The notes beneath the pieces were generated by a model that was not told where the DNA came from, did not search any database, and saw only the letters and a list, made by a program, of their open reading frames with translations. Position numbers and translations under genes: made by a program. From Candidatus Bathyarchaeota archaeon (lineage in GTDB: Archaea > Thermoproteota > Bathyarchaeia > Bathyarchaeales > B26-1), in contig JAGTRH010000066.1 in NCBI GenBank assembly GCA_018396795.1, forward strand, positions 1-7,255: a stretch of 7,255 bases of DNA, in the 5' to 3' direction. Shown in pieces: positions 1 through 5,271 of this stretch (positions are counted from its first letter, which is position 1; the number at the start of each line of letters is the position of its first letter).

Positions 1-1
1 G

Positions 2-142
2 AACAATAGCGCATTGCCTGGGAAAGATTTATGTGGCGCCATTCTAAGCCTAGCTGTAGCATACTGCTATCAAAGGGGAAGACGCTTAATGGAGATTAAG
101 GGCAAAGATGGAATAATATATCAGATAAGAGCACTCTCATAG
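2..142 (+). CDS. C-terminal fragment of an unidentified protein, possibly a Gfo/Idh/MocA oxidoreductase
   Basis: An open frame enters from the left edge and ends at TAG 140-142, giving the last 46 residues of a protein whose body lies outside the window. The other two forward frames hit early stops. The visible part contains a Pro-Gly-Lys-Asp turn, an alanine/leucine-rich helix ending in Ala-Tyr, then a Gly-Arg-Arg element and a short hydrophilic tail. A 'PG-[DE]-helix-AxY-x(4-5)-GRR-hydrophobic' pattern resembles the end of Gfo/Idh/MocA sugar dehydrogenases, where it is the last helix plus a strand. That would suit the sugar genes further right, but the fragment is too short to be sure. It converges on the radical SAM gene, with 81 bp between their stop codons. 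The frame is moderately secure; the family is a guess. Confidence 0.5.
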   Translation, partial: NNSALPGKDLCGAILSLAVAYCYQRGRRLMEIKGKDGIIYQIRALS

Positions 143-223
143 CGAAAGCGCAAAAAGAATTTTTCATTTATTTAACGTTCTATCAACTATATTCCGCTGT
201 TTCTCAAGCTGAAGCCGAAAATT
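143..223. terminator. Convergent intergenic region with T-rich tracts
   Basis: This 81-bp gap separates two converging stop codons. On the + strand an A5 run (about 152-156) is followed by T5 and further T-rich sequence to about 173. On the minus strand the same A-run reads as T5. Archaeal transcription usually ends at U-rich tracts without a strong hairpin, so this short A/T block could stop both transcripts. I see no strong GC hairpin and no RNA gene. The call rests on base composition only. Confidence 0.35.
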
Positions 224-1228
224 CTATCTTCCGCCATTTTTCCGTAAGCCCATCTGCCTTTCAATTTCAAGAATCTCTTCAGCTGCAGGTTTTCGAGGAT
301 AATTATAGATTGGACCCCTAGGATCCTCATTATAGTATGGCCTATTGCAGTTTGGGCAACCGGAGGTTAAAAAGGGGTCACCGGATAGAACAATTCTATG
401 AAGATCATTAGCGGATATGCCGAAATCAAATATACGCCCATTCTCAAACTTCATATCCTCAAAGCGTCTTATCCCATGTGTTATCAGATAATGCGCGATC
501 TGCACCCTACGATAGTGAGCTACCGGCGGCCTAGGATGATTGGCCATGCGGGTTCCAGGTATCGGCGTGAAAGCGAAGAGCGCTGGGAAAACACCCATGT
601 CGACGCATCTCTGCATTATGTAAGCAATATCTTCCTCCCTCTCACCTAAGCCCACTATTAGGTGGGTTGTAACCTTCATTTCCCCAAAAACCTTAACCGC
701 GGTTTTCAACGCATCAAGATGGGTTTGCCACCTGTATGGTCCAGTTGCCAGTTCACCCTTAATCTTAGTAAAGATCTCCTCCGTGGCTGCGTCGAGAGAT
801 ATGCTGACCCTCTCCACACCGGCCTCACGTAACTTAATCATTTCTTCATATCTTAATGGTTGGCATGAAACTGAGATTGGAACATCTGATACTGAGCGAA
901 TGTATGCAGATATGTATGCTATGTCGCCTTGCACGCCAGGATAGTTTAATGCTTGAATACATACACGCTTCACCCTTCCATCATCCGCTGCCCTTTCAAT
1001 CCCTTTAACAACATCATTTAGATTAAAAGCTGGCCACGTAACCCTTGAGAGCATATCAGTTCTACCACTGCTGGATCTGGCTTGAGGGCAAAAAGCACAG
1101 TTCGCCAAGCATCTTCCGCGTCTATATGTGAGTAAATAGGCTGTTGTAGGCTCAGCGCTCATCATACCCTTCGTTAAACCTAAAACTATTGCTGAGCCGA
1201 GGGACACACGGATCTTTTTTAAATTCAT
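224..1228 (-). CDS. Radical SAM enzyme, biotin-synthase-related family (LipS-like candidate)
   Basis: A 334-residue, complete radical SAM protein. The [4Fe-4S]/SAM motif CxxxCxxC is at Cys40, Cys44 and Cys47, followed by the Pro-Gln-Ala-Arg seen in biotin-synthase-related proteins. A TIM-barrel body follows, including Ser-Ile-Ser-Leu-Asp-Ala at 142-147 and a His-Leu-Ile-Val-Gly-Leu-Gly strand near 189-195. A second cysteine pair, Cys291 and Cys294, lies in a conserved-looking tail (SGCPNCNRPYYNE, 289-301) and could bind an auxiliary cluster or metal. From family knowledge, archaeal relatives include proteins annotated 'biotin synthase-like' and, I believe, the two-protein LipS1/LipS2 lipoyl synthase. 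No partner subunit, lipoate ligase or biotin gene is visible, so the substrate is unknown. The first ATG is preferred because the RVSLGSAIVLGLTKG segment looks like the normal family N-terminus, and a GGTGGAGAGG tract (minus strand, 1248-1239) lies 10 bases upstream. Met22/Met23 are weaker alternatives. It is transcribed divergently from the amidohydrolase gene. Confidence 0.88.
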   Translation of the reverse strand: MNLKKIRVSLGSAIVLGLTKGMMSAEPTTAYLLTYRRGRCLANCAFCPQARSSSGRTDMLSRVTWPAFNLNDVVKGIERAADDGRVKRVCIQALNYPGVQGDIAYISAYIRSVSDVPISVSCQPLRYEEMIKLREAGVERVSISLDAATEEIFTKIKGELATGPYRWQTHLDALKTAVKVFGEMKVTTHLIVGLGEREEDIAYIMQRCVDMGVFPALFAFTPIPGTRMANHPRPPVAHYRRVQIAHYLITHGIRRFEDMKFENGRIFDFGISANDLHRIVLSGDPFLTSGCPNCNRPYYNEDPRGPIYNYPRKPAAEEILEIERQMGLRKNGGR

Positions 1229-1286
1229 TCAGGGAATGCCTCTCCACCGCAAAAGTTATCTTTTAACTTTTCTAATTAAAATTGTT
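1229..1286. promoter_or_regulatory. Shared divergent promoter region
   Basis: Only 58 bp separate the radical SAM start from the preferred amidohydrolase start. For the + strand, a TATA-like TTTTAACTT at about 1261-1269 lies roughly 20-26 bases before ATG 1287, with no SD site, which fits a leaderless transcript. For the minus strand, an AATTTTAATTAG box at about 1283-1272 would place a transcript start near 1253, upstream of a purine-rich SD-like tract at 1248-1239. The two polymerase sites would overlap or abut. The boxes were read by eye; there is no start-site evidence. Confidence 0.45.
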
Positions 1287-2156
1287 ATGTATATTGTTTT
1301 CTCTGAGAAATGCTTAGAATATTGGGAGCCTGGTCATCCGGAGTCCCCAGACAGGGTTTATCAAGCCTACAAGCTGCTTAGAGAAAGAGGGCTTAAGTTC
1401 GTTCAGGCCGAGCCATGTCGAGAGGAAGATCTGCTGCTAGTTCACAGTAGAAAGTTTGTTGAAGCCGTGAAGAATGAAATGCTTTATGATCCAGATACCC
1501 CAAACCTTCCCGGCATATATGAGTATGCTAGATTATCAGCTGGCTCAGCGATAAAAAGCATGGAAGTAGCCCTAGAGGGCGAGAAAGCCTTCTCTTTAAT
1601 GCGGCCGCCCGGACATCACGCTGGTGTAAATGGTAGAGCCCTCGGGGCGCCGACGCTTGGGTTCTGCTATTTCAATAACATTGCCATTGCATGCGTGAAG
1701 GCTCTTGAGAAAGTTGAAAGGATCGCAATACTTGATATAGACAGTCATCATGGTAATGGGACGCAGGAAATCTTCTTCAGGAATCCAAAGGTATTATTTG
1801 TATCGCTCCATAGGTATGGAGGCATTTATCCAGGAACCGGTGGAATCTCAGAGGGGAACTGTCTGAACTATCCATTCACATATGTAGTCGGGGATTCAGA
1901 ATATTTGAGGACGCTAAAGATCGCTTTAGATGACATTAAGAAGTTTAATCCGGATCTTATAGCGGTTTCAGCAGGCTTTGACGCCCATAGGCATGATCCA
2001 GTTTGCAGCTTAGGCCTAAGCGAAGACTCCTACATTACCATTGGACGCATGATTGCTGATCTTAACAAGAGAACGTTCGCCGTTCTTGAGGGAGGATATG
2101 GAAGGCTTTTTCCAATATGCGTGTTTAACTTTTTAAGCGGGCTTGAGCAATATTAG
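1287..2156 (+). CDS. Histone deacetylase-family zinc amidohydrolase (HDAC / AcuC / acetylpolyamine amidohydrolase fold)
   Basis: A 289-residue protein with the arginase/deacetylase fold. These enzymes use zinc to remove acetyl groups from lysine side chains or polyamines; the substrate cannot be told from sequence alone. The full catalytic set is visible: the RPPGHHAG motif with the His110-His111 dyad, the GFCYFNN segment (about 125-131), the DIDSHHGNGT motif with zinc ligands Asp152 and His154, the third ligand Asp232 in SAGFDAHRHDP, and Tyr271 in EGGYG that would stabilise the transition state. There is no signal peptide or membrane segment, so it should be cytosolic. An in-frame ATG at 1236 would add 17 residues (306 in total), but that stretch is hydrophobic, unlike family N-termini, and lies over the neighbour's leader. 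ATG 1287 begins MYIVFSEKCLEYW, as relatives do, and suits a leaderless mRNA. Deoxyhypusine synthase follows 44 bp later and may be co-transcribed. Histone, acetyl-protein, acetylpolyamine and acetoin-type roles all remain possible. Confidence 0.92.
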   Translation: MYIVFSEKCLEYWEPGHPESPDRVYQAYKLLRERGLKFVQAEPCREEDLLLVHSRKFVEAVKNEMLYDPDTPNLPGIYEYARLSAGSAIKSMEVALEGEKAFSLMRPPGHHAGVNGRALGAPTLGFCYFNNIAIACVKALEKVERIAILDIDSHHGNGTQEIFFRNPKVLFVSLHRYGGIYPGTGGISEGNCLNYPFTYVVGDSEYLRTLKIALDDIKKFNPDLIAVSAGFDAHRHDPVCSLGLSEDSYITIGRMIADLNKRTFAVLEGGYGRLFPICVFNFLSGLEQY

Positions 2157-2185
2157 CCGGTGAAAACGCCTAAAGCCATCTTTGT

Positions 2186-2203
2186 GGGAGGGTTAATATC
2201 TTG
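2186..2203 (+). promoter_or_regulatory. SD site fixing a TTG start for deoxyhypusine synthase
   Basis: GGGAGGG at 2186-2192 is followed by 8 bases and then TTG at 2201. The next in-frame ATG (2213) is 20 bases from the SD site, too far for normal pairing, so TTG is the better start. Confidence 0.65.
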
Positions 2204-3130
2204 ATTACAGATATGGAAGCGATTAAGGATTACGCTCTTCATGAGGACATGAAGATAAGCGATCTAATAGTCCAGATGAGGGATGCGTGGGGCTTTACAT
2301 CCGAAAAAATTGCTACTGGAATAGATATTTTGAAAACGATGATTTCCGATGAGAAATGCCTAAAATTTCTTTCATTCCCAGCATGCATAGTTGCAACGGG
2401 AACCAGAGGTGTTCTCAAAGAGATGGTTAAGCGCCGCCTTACGGATGTCATTATAACTACGTGTGGAACATTGGATCATGATCTAGCTAGAAGCTGGAGA
2501 AACTATTACCGCGGATCATTCAATTTAGATGATGGGGATCTTCATAGAGCCGGCATAAACCGCCTAGGAAACGTGCTTATCCCGAATGAGAGTTATGGCA
2601 TTATAATTGAAAAGAAGATGCATGATCTTCTATCGGCGCTTTGGAGTGAAGGCGTCAGAGAGCTTTCAAGCCGTGAGCTTAGCCGAGAGATAGGTTTGAG
2701 GCTTTGCAATGAAAACTCAATACTTTATTGGGCTGCAAAAAATAATATACCGGTTTATGTGCCAGGCATAACTGATGGAGCGGTGGGATATCAAATATGG
2801 CTTTTCTCACAAGACCATAAAATGAAAATAGACATCATGAAGGATGAGCAGGAAATCAACGACCTAATATTTGAAGCGGAGAAAACAGGGGCGCTTGTAA
2901 TTGGCGGCGGAATATCAAAGCACCATCTAATCTGGTGGAATCAATTTAAGGGAGGCCTGGACTACGCGGTTTACGTAACAACTGCTGTTGAGTGGGATGG
3001 CAGCCTATCAGGCGCAAGGGTTCGCGAAGCAATCTCATGGGGGAAGGTCAAGGAGACCGCGAAGCATGTAACTATTGAGGGTGATGCAACAGTCATACTG
3101 CCTCTTATGATAGCGGCAGTTATCTCCTAA
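2201..3130 (+). CDS. dys: Deoxyhypusine synthase
   Basis: A 309-residue enzyme that moves the aminobutyl group of spermidine to a lysine of translation factor aIF5A in an NAD-dependent reaction, the first step of hypusine formation. The C-terminal half matches the family closely. GGGISKHH (236-242) carries the active-site histidine region, DYAVYVTTAVEWDGSLSGAR (254-273) is the signature stretch, and SWGK (279-282) supplies Lys282, equivalent to the catalytic enzyme-imine lysine (Lys329 in human). The N-terminal half has the family's ATGTRG, TTCGTLDHD and PNESYG segments. Its length is usual for archaeal forms and shorter than the human enzyme (369). It is cytosolic, with no signal peptide. 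The start is TTG, supported by a well-placed GGGAGGG. It probably forms a two-gene unit with the upstream amidohydrolase, since the 44-bp gap has an SD site but no clear TATA box. The aIF5A gene is not in the window. Some archaeal paralogues may prefer other amines, but the conserved lysine and histidine argue for the classical reaction. Confidence 0.95.
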   Translation: MITDMEAIKDYALHEDMKISDLIVQMRDAWGFTSEKIATGIDILKTMISDEKCLKFLSFPACIVATGTRGVLKEMVKRRLTDVIITTCGTLDHDLARSWRNYYRGSFNLDDGDLHRAGINRLGNVLIPNESYGIIIEKKMHDLLSALWSEGVRELSSRELSREIGLRLCNENSILYWAAKNNIPVYVPGITDGAVGYQIWLFSQDHKMKIDIMKDEQEINDLIFEAEKTGALVIGGGISKHHLIWWNQFKGGLDYAVYVTTAVEWDGSLSGARVREAISWGKVKETAKHVTIEGDATVILPLMIAAVIS

Positions 3131-3190
3131 GAAACCTAGAAACCTAACATATGCATTCACCCCTTATTTCAAATCTTTCCTTCCTCCCTC
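3131..3190 (+). terminator. Pyrimidine-rich tract after deoxyhypusine synthase
   Basis: Directly after the stop codon is an 8-bp tandem repeat (GAAACCTA at 3131-3138 and 3139-3146). A C/T-rich stretch at about 3158-3190 follows. Similar pyrimidine-rich runs follow the dehydrogenase and fucosidase genes, which suggests they help end transcripts. T content is modest and I see no hairpin, so this is a weak terminator call. Confidence 0.3.
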
Positions 3191-3202
3191 AAAAAGAAGT
3201 TA

Positions 3203-3232
3203 AAATATCGTTGTTTACGAAACGAAATATCG
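3203..3232. repeat. Paired AAATATCG repeats around a short palindrome: candidate operator
   Basis: Two identical 8-bp copies, AAATATCG at 3203-3210 and 3225-3232, are spaced 22 bp start to start, about two helical turns. Between them GTTTACGAAAC (3213-3223) is a perfect 4-bp inverted repeat with a 3-base centre. The block lies about 25 bp upstream of the TATA-like box of the sugar module, where archaeal activators usually bind. It may be a regulator site. The repeats are short and AT-rich, so chance cannot be excluded. Confidence 0.35.
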
Positions 3233-3250
3233 AGCTTAGTGCAATTTTGT

Positions 3251-3296
3251 AAAAAATCTTATATTGAATGACTTCACCCTTTAAAACTAAGGTGAT
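3251..3296 (+). promoter_or_regulatory. Promoter and SD site of the sugar module
   Basis: An A6 run at 3251-3256 is followed by the TATA-like CTTATATT at 3258-3265, which predicts transcription starting near 3286-3292. GGTGAT at 3291-3296 lies 5 bases before ATG 3302 and is a common archaeal SD form. If transcription starts at or after 3291, the SD would be lost and the mRNA would be nearly leaderless. Confidence 0.45.
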
Positions 3297-3301
3297 GCAT
3301 T

Positions 3302-4090
3302 ATGAAACTATCTATTCAGGAAAACTTGGTGCCGGGTAAAACTTTAGATGAAAAAGTTCGGAAGACGGAAGCATACGGTTTCGAAGGTTTAGAGGTTTGG
3401 GGAAACGATATACCTCAACGTTTTAAGGAAGTAAAAGAAACCCTGAGCACATCCAAGATTAAACTTTCAACAGTCTGCGGCGGCTATAGCGGAGACTTAC
3501 TTGGGCTGGATCGCAAGACAAGGGAGATGGCTATTGAAGGAATAAAGGAGAGGCTCAAGATATGCGCTGAACTCGGAGGCGTCGGTGTGATAACCGTCCC
3601 GACATTCGGCGGACCTAAAATATCCGACCTTTATCCGTGGCGTTCCGACATTAAAGAGATTGAAAAACAGATATTGATTGAGGAATGTAGGATTTTAGGC
3701 GAATATGCTGATAATGTTGGGGCATATGTTCTGCTTGAGCCCTTAAACCGCTACGAAACCCACTTCATTAATAGGCTTGAACAAGCTGTTGAAATATGTA
3801 AGGCCGCTGGAAGGGAGCATATTAAAGTTATGGCCGACTTCTTCCACATGAATATTGAAGAGGCAAATATAGTGAATAGCATAGAGGATGCCGATGGCTA
3901 TATACTTCATGTGCACTTAGCTGACAGCAACCGCTTATTGCCCGGGTATGGGCATACTGACTTCAAATCCGGATTTGAAGCGCTAAAAAAGATCGGCTAC
4001 AGGAACTTTATGGCTCTTGAATGCGGAGTACCCGGAGACCCGGATGTTGAGCTACCCAAATGTGTGAATTATCTTAAAAATCTCATCTAA
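3302..4090 (+). CDS. Ketose 3-epimerase-like sugar isomerase/epimerase (xylose isomerase-like TIM barrel)
   Basis: A 262-residue metal-dependent TIM-barrel protein of the sugar phosphate isomerase/epimerase superfamily. Its predicted metal ligands are Glu146, Asp179, His205 and Glu240, with Arg211 and His182 nearby. The spacings 33, 26 and 35 equal those I recall for D-psicose/D-tagatose 3-epimerases (Glu150, Asp183, His209, Glu244), and LLEPLNRYETHF (144-155) matches the family's EPLNR(Y/F)E signature. The GYGHTDF segment (215-221) is also typical. Such enzymes epimerise free ketoses at C3; other members isomerise inositol derivatives or hydroxypyruvate, so the substrate stays open. There is no signal peptide, so it is cytosolic. 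It is the first gene of the sugar module, with a dehydrogenase starting 25 bp downstream, and epimerase-plus-Gfo/Idh pairs are common in catabolic operons for rare sugars or inositols. GGTGAT 5 bases upstream supports the ATG. Confidence 0.88.
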   Translation: MKLSIQENLVPGKTLDEKVRKTEAYGFEGLEVWGNDIPQRFKEVKETLSTSKIKLSTVCGGYSGDLLGLDRKTREMAIEGIKERLKICAELGGVGVITVPTFGGPKISDLYPWRSDIKEIEKQILIEECRILGEYADNVGAYVLLEPLNRYETHFINRLEQAVEICKAAGREHIKVMADFFHMNIEEANIVNSIEDADGYILHVHLADSNRLLPGYGHTDFKSGFEALKKIGYRNFMALECGVPGDPDVELPKCVNYLKNLI

Positions 4091-4102
4091 AATATTTTGA
4101 AA

Positions 4103-4118
4103 GAGGTGGAAACAATTG
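4103..4118 (+). promoter_or_regulatory. SD site fixing a TTG start for the dehydrogenase
   Basis: GAGGTGGA at 4103-4110 is followed by 5 bases and then TTG at 4116. The encoded MNKNKINVGFIGCGG is a normal Gfo/Idh N-terminus that places the nucleotide-binding strand close to the start, so TTG is credible. Confidence 0.65.
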
Positions 4119-5135
4119 AATAAGAATAAGATTAATGTAGGCTTTATTGGTTGCGGCGGAATAGCCATTGAACACATGAAGGGTTTAACTAAAAATCCAT
4201 ACGTGTCTATGGTTGCATTCTGTGACGTAAATCTAAACCGTGCGAGAATGGCCGCTGAAAAATTCGGCATCGAAGGAGCCAGATCCTTTAATGAAGTCGA
4301 AGAAATGTTTGAGAAAGTTGAAATTGACGCAGCGTACTTTTGCCTTCCGCCATTTGCTCACGGCTCAGAAATGGTGGCAATAGAGAATAATGTGCCATTC
4401 TTTGTTGAGAAACCAATAGATCTCTATTTAGATCGTGCTAGGAAAATAGCCTCAGCTGTTGAGAAAAAGAACATCATTACAAGCGTTGGATACATGAACC
4501 GCTACAGAAAAAGCGTTAAGATAGTTAAGGAAGTACTCCGAGAGGATCCGCCAATACTGTTTTTCGGCGGATGGATCGGCGGAACGCCTAATCCTACACC
4601 AGGGTCATCCATACTGGAATGGTGGATAGAGAAGGAGAAAAGTGGCGGGCAATTCCATGAGCAAGTAACGCACACTGTCGATCTAGTGAGGTTTCTTTGC
4701 GGCGAAGTGAAGGAGGTTTACGCCTCACCGGCCAGAGGCTTTAATAAAGGCGTTCCGGAAAAATACAGCATTGAGGATGCAAGCGTCGTTAGTATGAAGC
4801 TCACTAACGGCGCCATTGGAAGCTTATGGGCTTCATGTTCAGCTAACGGCGGCGGCGGAGGAGTGGCCTTAACGATATATGCCAACAAAGCTACGGCGCT
4901 TTTCACCGGTTGGGAGCACAACCTTAAATTGCTTAGACAAAATATGGAACCTATGGAGATTATGGGCGAATCAAACATATTTGAGATAGAGGATAACGCC
5001 TTCATAGATGCCGTGCGACTTAACGATCCATCGAGAATAATGTGTAAATACAGCGATGGCTTAAAAACCATGGAGGTGACAATAGCTGCAAATATATCGA
5101 TGGAAACCGGTAAGCCTGTAAATCTACCGATATAA
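4116..5135 (+). CDS. Gfo/Idh/MocA-family NAD(P)-dependent sugar/inositol dehydrogenase
   Basis: A 339-residue, full-length two-domain oxidoreductase. The Rossmann domain opens with GFIGCGGIA (9-17), a GxGxxA-type dinucleotide motif. CDVN at 36-39 ends the second strand; an acidic residue there would favour NAD over NADP. The EKP motif (Glu98-Lys99-Pro100) supplies the conserved active-site lysine. The C-terminal half has GGQFHEQVTHTVDLVRFLCG (177-196), where His186 is the likely catalytic residue, with Glu182 and Gln183 in place of the more usual Asp-x-Gly. A five-glycine run (245-249) sits in the beta-sheet domain. Members oxidise or reduce hydroxyl groups of sugars, inositols or sugar acids; the exact substrate cannot be read here. 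It is cytosolic. The gene lies 25 bp after the epimerase and is almost certainly co-transcribed, so the two probably act on successive intermediates. It starts at TTG, supported by GAGGTGGA. Confidence 0.9.
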   Translation: MNKNKINVGFIGCGGIAIEHMKGLTKNPYVSMVAFCDVNLNRARMAAEKFGIEGARSFNEVEEMFEKVEIDAAYFCLPPFAHGSEMVAIENNVPFFVEKPIDLYLDRARKIASAVEKKNIITSVGYMNRYRKSVKIVKEVLREDPPILFFGGWIGGTPNPTPGSSILEWWIEKEKSGGQFHEQVTHTVDLVRFLCGEVKEVYASPARGFNKGVPEKYSIEDASVVSMKLTNGAIGSLWASCSANGGGGGVALTIYANKATALFTGWEHNLKLLRQNMEPMEIMGESNIFEIEDNAFIDAVRLNDPSRIMCKYSDGLKTMEVTIAANISMETGKPVNLPI

Positions 5136-5156
5136 TTCTTTCCCTTCTCTCCTTCT
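5136..5156 (+). terminator. Pyrimidine-rich tract after the dehydrogenase
   Basis: An unbroken C/T run of about 21 bases directly follows the stop codon, and an A/T-rich stretch with T5 (about 5169-5173) comes next. This is consistent with U-rich archaeal termination, full or partial, before the fucosidase promoter. No hairpin is obvious. Confidence 0.35.
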
Positions 5157-5229
5157 ATAATAATAAAATTTTTGAGAAAAATGAGATTTGGCAATGTTAG
5201 ATTAGAGGATATGAGGCAAACGCATATTT

Positions 5230-5268
5230 TGAAATTAAATCATAATTTTATACGTAAAGGTTGGTGGT
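5230..5268 (+). promoter_or_regulatory. Probable promoter and SD site of the fucosidase gene
   Basis: The 136-bp gap before the fucosidase contains two TATA-like boxes: GAAATTAAAT at 5231-5240 and TTTTATA at 5246-5252. The first would give a short leader containing the SD GGTGG (5263-5267), which lies 4 bases before ATG 5272. The second would give a nearly leaderless transcript. Either way the gene probably has its own promoter besides possible read-through from the sugar pair. Confidence 0.4.
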
Positions 5269-5271
5269 TAA

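Noticed and set aside
398..649. An 83-codon + strand frame
   Set aside because: It is antisense to the radical SAM gene, has no domain, and lies wholly within the conserved C-terminal half of that protein.
1236..1286. A longer amidohydrolase N-terminus starting at ATG 1236
   Set aside because: The extra 17 residues do not resemble family N-termini, the AGGGA touches the ATG with no spacing, and the stretch holds the likely promoter. ATG 1287 fits better.
3203..3232. The AAATATCG pair as a minimal CRISPR array or attachment site
   Set aside because: There are only two 8-bp copies, no longer repeat unit, and no cas, integrase or tRNA gene nearby.
3131..3301. A possible RNA gene in the largest intergenic gap
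   Set aside because: I see no tRNA-like T-loop, no strong hairpin and no riboswitch core. The gap is explained by a pyrimidine tract, short repeats and a promoter.
4838..4862. The GGC-rich run in the dehydrogenase as a microsatellite or frameshift site
   Set aside because: It encodes an in-frame glycine run in a gene that stays open and aligns to the family on both sides, so there is no sign of slippage.
4718..5194. A 158-codon open frame on the minus strand, partly hydrophobic
   Set aside because: It lies antisense to the well-supported dehydrogenase for most of its length, has no recognisable domain, and its proline run mirrors the glycine run of the real gene.
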